64,000 nt of DNA from Theodoxus fluviatilis (lineage: Eukaryota > Mollusca > Gastropoda > Cycloneritida > Neritidae), in contig JAWQFJ010018666.1 in NCBI GenBank assembly GCA_034096865.1, forward strand, positions 10,001 through 74,000, written 5' to 3'. Below are positions 40,301 to 52,300 of the stretch, one piece after another; the first letter of the stretch is position 1, and every line of letters begins with the position of its first letter. Position numbers and translations under genes: made by a program. Under the pieces are notes generated by a model that saw only the letters and a list, made by a program, of their open reading frames with translations, searched no databases and was not told where the DNA came from.

Positions 40301-43300
40301 TGTCAATCAGAAGTACGCACACAGATATTGAAGTTGTGTCAATCAGAAGTACGCACACAGATATTGCAGTTGTGTCAATCAGAAGTACGCACACAGATAT
40401 TGCAGTTGTGTCAATCAGAAGTACGCACACAGATATTGAAGTTGTGTCAATCAGAAGTACGCACACAGATATTGCAGTTGTGTCAATCAGAAGTACGCAC
40501 ACAGATATTGAAGTTGTGTCAATCAGAAGTACGCACACAGATATTGAAGTTGTGTCAATCAGAAGTACGCACACATATATTGAAGTTGTGTCAATCAGAA
40601 GTACGCACACAGATATTGCAGTTGTGTCAATCAGAAGTACGCACACAGATATTGAAGTTGTGTCAATCAGAAGTACGCACACAGATATTGCAGTTGTGTC
40701 AATCAGAAGTACGCACACAGATATTGAAGTTGTGTCAATCAGAAGTACGCACACAGATATTGCAGTTGTGTCAATCAGAAGTACGCACACAGATATTGCA
40801 GTTGTGTCAATCAGAAGTACGCACACATATATTGAAGTTGTGTCAATCAGAAGTACGCACACAGATATTGCAGTTGTGTCAATCAGAAGTACGCACACAG
40901 ATATTGCAGTTGTGTCAATCAGAAGTACGCACACATATATTGCAGTTGTGTCAATCAGAAGTACGCACACAGATATTGCAGTTGTGTCAATCAGAAGTAC
41001 GCACACAGATATTGCAGTTGTGTCAATCAGAAGTACGCACACAGATATTGCAGTTGTGTCAATCAGAAGTACGCACACAGATATTGCAGTTGTGTCAATC
41101 AGAAGTACGCACACAGATATTGAAGTTGTGTCAATCAGAAGTACGCACACAGATATTGCAGTTGTGTCAATCAGAAGTACGCACACAGATATTGAAGTTG
41201 TGTCAATCAGAAGTACGCACACAGATATTGCAGTTGTGTCAATCAGAAGTACGCACACAGATATTGAAGTTGTGTCAATCAGAAGTACGCACACAGATAT
41301 TGCAGTTGTGTCAATCAGAAGTACGCACACAGATATTGCAGTTGTGTCAATCAGAAGTACGCACACAGATATTGAAGTTGTGTCAATCAGAAGTACGCAC
41401 ACAGATATTGAAGTTGTGTCAATCAGAAGTACGCACACAGATATTGCAGTTGTGTCAATCAGAAGTACGCACACAGATATTGAAGTTGTGTCAATCAGAA
41501 GTACGCACACAGATATTGAAGTTGTGTCAATCAGAAGTACGCACACAGATATTGAAGTTGTGTCAATCAGAAGTACGCACACAGATATTGCAGTTGTGTC
41601 AATCAGAAGTACGCACACAGATATTGCAGTTGTGTCAATCAGAAGTACGCACACAGATATTGAAGTTGTGTCAATCAGAAGTACGCACACAGATATTGCA
41701 GTTGTGTCAATCAGAAGTACGCACACAGATATTGCAGTTGTGTCAATCAGAAGTACGCACACAGATATTGAAGTTGTGTCAATCAGAAGTACGCACACAG
41801 ATATTGCAGTTGTGTCAATCAGAAGTACGCACACAGATATTGCAGTTGTGTCAATCAGAAGTACGCACACAGATATTGCAGTTGTGTCAATCAGAAGTAC
41901 GCACACAGATATTGCAGTTGTGTCAATCAGAAGTACGCACACAGATATTGAAGTTGTGTCAATCAGAAGTACGCACACAGATATTGCAGTTGTGTCAATC
42001 AGAAGTACGCACACAGATATTGAAGTTGTGTCAATCAGAAGTACGCACACAGATATTGCAGTTGTGTCAATCAGAAGTACGCACACAGATATTGAAGTTG
42101 TGTCAATCAGAAGTACGCACACAGATATTGAAGTTGTGTCAATCAGAAGTACGCACACAGATATTGCAGTTGTGTCAATCAGAAGTACGCACACAGATAT
42201 TGCAGTTGTGTCAATCAGAAGTACGCACACAGATATTGAAGTTGTGTCAATCAGAAGTACGCACACAGATATTGCAGTTGTGTCAATCAGAAGTACGCAC
42301 ACAGATATTGCAGTTGTGTCAATCAGAAGTACGCACACAGATATTGCAGTTGTGTCAATCAGAAGTACGCACACATATATTGAAGTTGTGTCAATCAGAA
42401 GTACGCACACAGATATTGCAGTTGTGTCAATCAGAAGTACGCACACAGATATTGCAGTTGTGTCAATCAGAAGTACGCACACAGATATTGCAGTTGTGTC
42501 AATCAGAAGTACGCACACAGATATTGCAGTTGTGTCAATCAGAAGTACGCACACAGATATTGAAGTTGTGTCAATCAGAAGTACGCACACATATATTGCA
42601 GTTGTGTCAATCAGAAGTACGCACACAGATATTGCAGTTGTGTCAATCAGAAGTACGCACACAGATATTGCAGTTGTGTCAATCAGAAGTACGCACACAG
42701 ATATTGAAGTTGTGTCAATCAGAAGTACGCACACAGATATTGAAGTTGTGTCAATCAGAAGTACGCACACAGATATTGAAGTTGTGTCAATCAGAAGTAC
42801 GCACACAGATATTGCAGTTGTGTCAATCAGAAGTACGCACACAGATATTGAAGTTGTGTCAATCAGAAGTACGCACACAGATATTGAAGTTGTGTCAATC
42901 AGAAGTACGCACACAGATATTGCAGTTGTGTCAATCAGAAGTACGCACACATATATTGAAGTTGTGTCAATCAGAAGTACGCACACAGATATTGAAGTTG
43001 TGTCAATCAGAAGTACGCACACAGATATTGCAGTTGTGTCAATCAGAAGTACGCACACATATATTGAAGTTGTGTCAATCAGAAGTACGCACACAGATAT
43101 TGCAGTTGTGTCAATCAGAAGTACGCACACAGATATTGCAGTTGTGTCAATCAGAAGTACGCACACATATATTGAAGTTGTGTCAATCAGAAGTACGCAC
43201 ACAGATATTGCAGTTGTGTCAATCAGAAGTACGCACACAGATATTGAAGTTGTGTCAATCAGAAGTACGCACACAGATATTGAAGTTGTGTCAATCAGAA

Positions 43301-46300
43301 GTACCGCACTTAAGTTTGTGCGGCGATTCTCTCCAACTTTTATGTTTCCGTGCAGTGTTTATTCAAATAGTTGTGACTTCCAGAATGTCCCAGATACGTG
43401 CATAATTCGTGTCATTGGAAAGCTTACACTTTCAGCTTTGAAGTAGCAAAATGACTAAAATGCCGAAAACCGACGTATGATCTGTGTTGAGCTCAGCCAT
43501 CTGTCCCGGAGATGTTGGGGGAAACATTATTCAGTCATCACACAACAAGAGAGGAAAAGATTAAATGAACTCGTTAATCAATTTTTAGAGATAAATCTCG
43601 TCATTGAGTTTATCGCTCAAATTACAATTCCTTAACACGAAAATTACTCTCTTGCATAGACAAAACGTATTGTCTCCTGACTTACTCAGAATCTACATGA
43701 ATTGTTTACTTGAGATTGGAATCAACAAGTTATTTGATGTTGTTACGTTGCAGGTCAGAAGTGTACACTGCATGTCACAGTGGTACACTGCATGCCACAG
43801 TGGCACACTGCATGTCACAGTGGTACACTGCATGTCACAGTGGTACACTGCATGTCACAGTGGTACACTGCATGCCACAGTGGTACACTGCATGTCACAG
43901 TGGTACACTGCATGCCACAGTGGCACACTGCCTGTCACAGTGGTACACTGCATGTCACAGTGGTACACTGCCTGTCACAGTGGCACACTGCATGTCACAG
44001 TGGCACACTGCATGTCACAGTGGCACACTGCATGTCACAATGGTATACTGCCTGTCACAGTGGTACACTGCATGTCACAGTGGTACACTGCATGTCACAG
44101 TGGTACACTGCATGCCACAGTGGTACACTGCATGTCACAGTGGTACATTGCATGACACAGTGGTACACTGCATGTCACAGTGGTACACTGCATGTCACAG
44201 TGGTACACTGCATGTCACAGTGGTACACTGCATGTCACAGTGGTACACTGCATGTCACAGTGGTACACTGCATGTCACAGTGGTACACTGCATGTCACAG
44301 TGGTACACTGCATGTCACAGTGGTACACTGCATGTCACAGTGGTACACTGCATGTCACAGTGGTACACTGCATGTCACAGTGGTACACTGCATGTCACAG
44401 TGGTACACTGCCTGTCACAGTGGTACACTGCATGTCACAGTGGCACACTGCATGTCACAGTGGTACACTGCATGTCACAGTAGTACACTGCATGTCACAG
44501 TGATGACCTACTTGATGGCGTCAGTGGCGTCCATCACTTTCTGGCTGTTGTCGACAACAGCGTGCACCAAGAGGTCCGTCCTGACGAATCACGACAAAAG
44601 TGAGTAAAAACGCATATTATATTATAACAAAACGTTAGTTTTAACAGCGATTCAACAAGCAGGACAAGAAGAAGGAGAGGCAAAAGAAGAAGGTGGAAAA
44701 AAGATTATGAGATAAGGAAGAAGGAGAAAAAGGAGGAGGGGAGGAAGGCGAACGTGAGGAGCAAAAGAGGAGCAAATGGATCATGAAGATGCAAAATTAG
44801 ATGCAGGTGTCCCGAGTCTGAGGAGGGAGGAGGGTGGAGTGAGGTAGGAGGCGTAGAAGGAGAGGAACGGAGGAGGGGTAGGCGAGGTAGGGCAGGTTAG
44901 TCAAGTTAAAGGGGATGGGAAGGCGGGGACGATGAATGTAGGGAAGAGGACGAGGAAGGAGGAAGGGAGGACGTGGGACGTGGAGGTCTGTAGTGATGGA
45001 GGATTCGGCGACGAGGTGGGGGAGGTCGGTGGATGAGAGTCGCGCTGATGTAGTACGTAGGATATGTCGGAGGCCGTGACTCGTAGGACATGACCTCCTC
45101 AGCCGCACGATTATTATTATTCCGCGTCACTATGCGGATCTCGGATGCGGTAAGGACTTGCCGAGTGGGAGCAGTGGATGTGAGTGGATCCTCGAGAAAG
45201 ACGTGTAGTGCGTTGAGGGGCGTACTCTTAGATCCTAGGGGGACGGCTGCTTGACGCGTGATGATGGATCTTCTGTCATTTACGGACTGTCTCCTTCTTC
45301 TTCTTCTTCTTCTTCTTCATTCTCCGTCTTTCCTACTGCTTGACTCGTGCTGCTTGCTTTCTATGGCTTCCTCTTTCGTCTTCTTCCGCTGTCTGCTCTC
45401 TTCTTCGTTCTCTTCTGCTAGTTACTTGTCTTAGTCACTTTCGGTATCTTCTGCTCATTAGTACATTTAGGACGAGGAGCAGGAGGACGAGTACGAGAAG
45501 TGAGGTAGGGCTAATAGGGATGAGAACATGGAGATGGACGTGGAGAATTGCGATAAAAAGTAAGGCGAGGACGACAACGAAGGGAACCTAAAATAAAATG
45601 AAAGCCAGAGGGAGGGTGGTTGGAGAGGGAGATTTGGTAGAATGGTTGATGTGGAGGGGGCATGGGAAGGGAGTAGGAGAAAATTAAGGAGAAGTAGGAC
45701 GATGACGAAGATGATGATGCAAACTTAATACTAGAGGGGTCAATATTTTTCAAAGTGTAAATGGACCCTCATATATACAGAATCATTTGGCAATGCAACC
45801 TCGTTACTGTTCACGTGCGAGAACGAGACTGTAATTGCAACCTCGTTACTGTTCACGTGCGAGAACGAGACTGTAATTGCAACCTCGTTACTGTTCACGT
45901 GCGAGAACGAGACTGTAATTGCAACCTCGTTACTGTTCACGTGCGAGAACGAGACTGTAATTGCAACCTCGTTACTGTTCACGTGCGAGAACGAGACTGT
46001 AATTGCAACCTCGTTACTGTTCACGTGCTACAACGAGACTGTAATTGCAACCTCGTTACTGTTCACGTGCGAGAACGAGACTGTAATTGCAACCTCGTTA
46101 CTGTTCACGTGCGAGAACGAGACTGTAATTGCAACCTCGTTACTGTTCACGTGCGAGAACGAGACTGTAATTGCAACCTCGTTACTGTTCACGTGCGAGA
46201 ACGAGACTGTAATTGCACCCAAAGACCGCAGTAGGGGAAACTGAGAGGAGGCCTGCATAGGGCGCGTTTGTAAGGCGTAGAATCTCGAGAGAATCTCGAG

Positions 46301-49300
46301 GGCGAGGTATTGCCTACGTTTCTCGCTCATAAGTCGTAGGTGCGTCTCGCTCATCCTCGACTAGCCATCGAGGCGAGCCACTTGCCTAACAAACGCGCCC
46401 ATACTCTATCGTGAAGCACGAATGTTTGCTGTACTCCTCCACTACCTGAAATGCTGCGTCTCCCCACTGTCCGCGATGTGCACTCGAATCTCGTCCACGA
46501 CGAAGTTGACGCCAGTGGTAGCAGTCAGTAACCTGGAAATGACGACAGATATCTGGCGTGTTGAATTGCGTGTTTTCAAATGACAACTCCCCACTGTACT
46601 GCGTGTTTTCAAACGACAACTCCCCACTGTACTGCATGTTTTCAAACGACAACTCCCCATTGTAATGCGTGTTTTCAAAAGACAACTCCCCACTGTACAG
46701 CGTGTTTTCAAACGACAACTCCCCACCGTACAGCGTGTTTTCAAACGACAACTCCCCACTGTGCTGCGTGTTTTCAAAAGACAACTCCCCACTGTATTGC
46801 GTATTTTCAAAAGACAACTCCCCACTGTATTGCGTGTTTTCAAAAGACAACTCCCCACTGTAATGCGTGTTTTCAAACGACAACTTCCCACTGTACAGCG
46901 TGTTTTCAAAAGACAACTCCCCACTGTACTGCGTGTTTTCAAACGACAACTCCCCACTGTACTGCGTGTTTTCAAACGACAACTCCCCATTGTACTGCGT
47001 GTTTTCAAAAGACAACTCCCCACTGTAATGAATTTTTTCAAACGACAACTTCCCACTGTACAGCGTGTTTTCAAAAGACAACTCCCCACTGTACTGCGTG
47101 TTTTCAAACGACAACTCCCCACTGTAATGAGTGTTTTCAAACGACAACTCCCCACTGTAATGCGTGTTTTCAAACGACAACTACCCACTGCACTGCGTGT
47201 TTTCAAAAGACAACTCCCCACTGTACAGCGTGTTTTCAAACGACAACTCAACATTGTAATGCGTGTTTTCAAACGACAACTCCCCACTGTAATGCGTGCT
47301 TTCAAACGACAACTCCCCACTGTAATGAGTGTTTTCAAACGTCAACTCCCCCCAGTACTGCGTGTTTTCGAAAGACAAATCCCCACTGTACTGCGTATTT
47401 TCGAACGACAACTCCCCATTGTAATGCGTGTTTTCAAACGACAACTCCCCACTGTAATGCGTGTTTTCAAACGACAACTCCCCACTGTACTGCGTGTTTT
47501 CGAAAGAAAAATCCCCACTGTACTGCGTGTTTTCGAAAGACAACGCCCCATTGTAATGCGTGTTTTCAAACGACAACTCCCCATTGTAATGCGTGTTTTC
47601 AAACGACAACTCCCCACTGTACAGCGTGTTTTCAAACGACAACTCCCCACTGCGCTGCGTGTTTTCAAAATACAACTCCCCACTGTATTGCGTGTTTTCA
47701 AACGACAACTCCCCACTGTACAGCGTGTTTTCAAACGACAACTCCCCACTGTAGAGCGTGTTTTCAAAAGACAACTCCCCACTGTAGTGCGTGTTTTCAA
47801 AAGACAACTCCCCACTGTAATGCGTGTTTTCAAACGACAACTCCCCACTGTAGAGCGTGTTTTCAAAAGACAACTCCCCACTGTACTGCGTGTTTTCAAA
47901 CGACAACTCCCCACTGTATTGCGTGTTTTCAAAAGACAACTCCCCATTGTACTGCGTGTTTTGAGACGACAACTCCCCACTGTAATGAATGTTTTCAAAC
48001 GACAACTTCCCACTGTACAGCGTGTTTTCAAAAGACAACTCCCCACTGTACTGCGTGTTTTCAAACGACAACTTCCCACTGTAATGAGTGTTTTCAAACG
48101 ACAACTCCCTACTGTAATGCGTGTTTTCAAACGAAAACTACCCACTGCACTGCGTGTTTTCAAAAGACAACTCCCCACTGTACAGCGTGTTTTCAAACGA
48201 CAACTCAACATTGTAATGCATTTTTTCAAACGACAACTCCCCACTGTAATGCGTGCTTTCAAACGACAACTCCCCACTGTAATGAGTGTTTTCAAACGTC
48301 AAATCCCCCCAGTACTGCGTGTTTTCAAAAGACAAATCCCCACTGTACTGCGTGTTTTCGAAAGACAACTCCCCATTGTAATGCGTGTTTTCAAACGACA
48401 ACTCCCCACTGTAATGCGTGTTTTCAAACGACAACTCCCCACTGTACTGCGTGTTTTCGAAATAAAAATCCCCACTGTACTGCGTGTTTTCGAAAGACAA
48501 CGCCCCATTGTAATGCGTGTTTTCAAACGACAACTCCCCATTGTAATGCGTGTTTTCAAACGACAACTCCCCACTGTACAGCGTGTTTTCAAACGACAAC
48601 TCCCCATTGTAATTCGTGTTTTCAAACGACAACTCCCCACTGTGCTGCGTGTTTTCAAACCACAACTCCCCACTGTACAGCGTGATTTTAAAATACAAAT
48701 CCCCACTGTACTGCGTGTTTTCGAAAGACAACTCCTCATTGTAATGCGTGTTTTCAAACGACAACTCCCCACTGTAATGAATGTTTTTAAACGACAACTC
48801 CCCACTGTACAGCGTGTTTTCAAACGACAACTCCTCATTGTAATGCGTGTTTTCAAACGACAACTCCCCACTGTAATGAGTGTTTTCAAACGACAACTCC
48901 CCACTGTACAGCGTGTTTTCAAAAGACAACTCCCCATTGTACTGCGTGTTTTCAAACGACAACTCCCCACTGTACTGCGTGTTTTCAAACGACAACTCCC
49001 CATTGTAATGTGTGTTTTCAAACGACAGCTCCCCACTGTACAGCGTGTTTTCAAAAGACAACTCCCCACTGTACTGCGTGTTTTGAAACGACAACTCCTG
49101 ACGTATTTCGTCTTTTCAAAACAGCTCCCCACTGCTCTTCTCAATCCATAGAAAACGCGGACATGGGCGTACGGGAGGCGATGCGTGAACGGGGCTTCTT
49201 GTGTCAGTGCATTGACTCTCCTTCAACTTCAGGCATGCCTGCTCCGTAGAGCGAACCCACTGCCTGGCTAGAGACAGAACACTCACTGGACTATGTCCTT

Positions 49301-52300
49301 CTGGCTTTTTCTCACTTCCTCTGGGGGCATGCCCATAATGATCTTGACCATTTGGTTGTCGCCAATGATGTACACCTGCAAGGAGAGAGGGGAGGCTTGT
49401 GGAGTAGATATGGCACTGTCCCATGCACCCAGTACGACTGTCGCGGTTGCTTTCTTTCCATGCGCACTTTTTCAATCACCCTTCCATCCGAGCACGCTTC
49501 CTTTTAAGGACATTTCCTTTCTAAGGACACTTCCTTCTAAGGAAATTTCTTTCGAAGCCTTTCTCTTTCCAAGCACACTTCCTTCCAAGCATACTTCCAT
49601 CCAAGCATACTTTTCCTCCAAATCCAAACACACTGTCCTTTCAATTCCAAACATATACTTTCCTTCCAAATTCAAACAAATCCAAACACACTTTCCTTTC
49701 AGTTCAATGTACACTTTCCTTCCAGTATAACACTCTGTGACGGTTCAGATTTAAATTTGGTAAACAAACCGCCATTCGCGTCCTTTGAGACGCTGCCTCG
49801 CGCTGTTGTTGAGGCGGGAAAAACATTGATTGAACAGTCCGATAGATTGTCAGAGGGAAGATTGTATTGTTAAATTTGAATTAAAGTAATTCTATACCTT
49901 CTGGTGGGTTGGGCGGTTGATTAGGTGAGTAATTGTCGAGAAATTAATGTTTAAAGAATGTATTAATTTGGCAGGAAGTATCCACAGTTAGAAAAACCTG
50001 TCGTGATTGGTCCAAATTGACACCTTGGTATCCCAGCATACTTTGAGGGGTTGCATTGGATAAATTGAATTGAGCGGGAAACTCGAGAGGCCATACGATC
50101 CGAGAAAAGCAACTGAAAGGTTGGAATCCGCCCCACAGCTGCAGACATTGGGCTAGCCTCTGTTGTGTAGTGCCCCCATGTTTGGAAATGCCTGCCATTC
50201 GTCGCCATTCATCTCAAGCTGTGAAGACAGGGAGACGACCTCCTTCCATTGAACGCCATTCGACAACGTCTACTTTAGAGCTTCCGCAAGGTGAAGGTGG
50301 GGGTGGAATGGGAGGTGGGGGTGGCATGGGAGGTGGGGGTGGCATGGGAGGTGGGGGTGGGTGGAGGAAGGGGTGGGTGGAGGAAGGGGTGGAGTGGAGG
50401 AGGTGGGGATGAAGGAGAAGGAAGGGATGGGGTGGAGGTGGAGGTAGGGGTGGAATGGGAGGTGGGGTGGGGGTGGAGGAGGAGGTGGAAGTTGAAGAGG
50501 AGATAGGGGTGGGGTGGAGGAGAAGGAGGTGGGGGTGGAATGGGAGGTGGGGGTGGAGGAGGAGGTGGGAGAGGGGTGGAGGAGGAGGAGGTGGGGGTTG
50601 AATGGGAGGTGGGGGTGGAGGAGGAGGAAGTGGGAGTGAGGTGGAGGAGGAGGAGGTGTCATGCCCCGTGCCACGCCCCATGCCATGCCCCAGTGTCAAC
50701 CCAGTCTGGCGTTTTTTTCCCGAGACACGGGAGTTTGGCACCTCACGCAGGTGTGAAGGAGCATGCACTCTGCATCTGCGCACTCTGAGTCTCAAAGGAT
50801 AGGCCCTGCTGCAGCCTCATACTCAACAAGTTGAAGACATAGGGTTTTTGTCTTTTCTTTGTTCTCCTAGAAATTCACTCTCGGCATTTAATACCGTCAC
50901 AAAACTGTGCGCGACCCTTGCATCAAGTCAGTGACAAAAGTAACTTTGACATTGCTTTACCTGCACTGTTGCATTGTCTTCCCCGGCAGGGTCGCTGACC
51001 TTGACCCTTAGGCGGAAGAATCCCGCCATGGCGGCACTGAAGACCATGTTGGTGCGCAGCGTGCCGTTGGCGTCCATGGAAATGGGGTCAGGAATGTCCT
51101 TGGTCCAGGCGTTCGTGGACAGCATGACGTCATCAGCCTCCACGGAGCCAATCAGCGTAAAGATGTGACGTCTGTTCTCCTTAAGGTCAGGGTCGTCCAC
51201 CTTGTCCTAAATCAAACAATAGTGTTTTGAGAGAGATGGAGATAAAGACACGCTGACACTTTATTCTTCAGGCCATCGGCCCATTGACGAAGCAGTTTAC
51301 AAAATGGTATACTGGAAAAAAATATTCAAACGAAAATCATACTGTTATATAAACAGGCTGCAAAACTACATTATTCTCACCCCAACCACAACACCCATCC
51401 ATGCCCCGCTCCAAAGTAATAATAAAACAACAAACAAACAAACAAACAAACTGCCATACGACTTATGTAGGTTTAGTGCTACTATGTGCGGTCAAGCCCA
51501 GATCCTCAGACGATGGCGCTACCACATGTTCTCGGACAGATGGAGCCATCAGCACGCACTCCGAATAAGGATCCATAACCCATCACGAAGTGGCAAGGCA
51601 AAATCTTTGCCAACAATCTGCTCAGCCGAGGATATATCCATTCAATATCAGCCCCTAATCTTATAACAAATACCAACTAACAGAAAACCCACAGAGTGGA
51701 CCAAAAAGCTTTGATCGTTGACATCATCAGTTGCAAACAGCATCATGCAATTCTGTGTCGTGTTTCTGCTGTTGAAATAACATCGGTGAGAAAGCAAGTA
51801 AAAGATTGACGTCCAAAACATTCCTGCAGAAAAAAAATATACTGGAATGTTCGAATGACATGTTCACCAAAGATCCCATTACAAAACAAGCGTACTGCAA
51901 GGCATCCATCAATCCGTGTTCACTACGTGCTCTGGTGTTTCGGGTGATCAGTTCTTGGATAACAATCCGCACAGAATGCTGCTCTTGCACAAGCAGAGCA
52001 TGGTATCCAGGAAGTGAGGGGTTCGGCACACTCGTCACACCATGCACGTGTGTCTTGCGTTTGGTCGACCCCTCTCTTAAGTTGCCGAGTAAATACCGTG
52101 CAACAGGGGACACGCAGCATCAAGGTGGAAAAGCACGTGCAAAATCGCCTCTAACAGCAAGCGCCGACGCCGTGTTGTGAAGTCTTTGTTCAGTCAGGAA
52201 ACTCGACAGAATGTTCCGACCCTCCCTTGTTCTAACCCCCGCCCCGCATATCTCAGAGCAACCAGCATGAATCACTTCCCCTAAATAGTACCTGACTAGA

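Noticed and set aside
40245..43446. Open frames of over 1,000 codons on both strands
   Set aside because: The 36-bp unit lacks stops on both strands. Simultaneous openness on both strands and low complexity argue against coding.
1..49100. Could the regular arrays be CRISPR loci?
   Set aside because: Units are contiguous, with no unique spacers between repeats, and the setting is eukaryotic with no cas genes.
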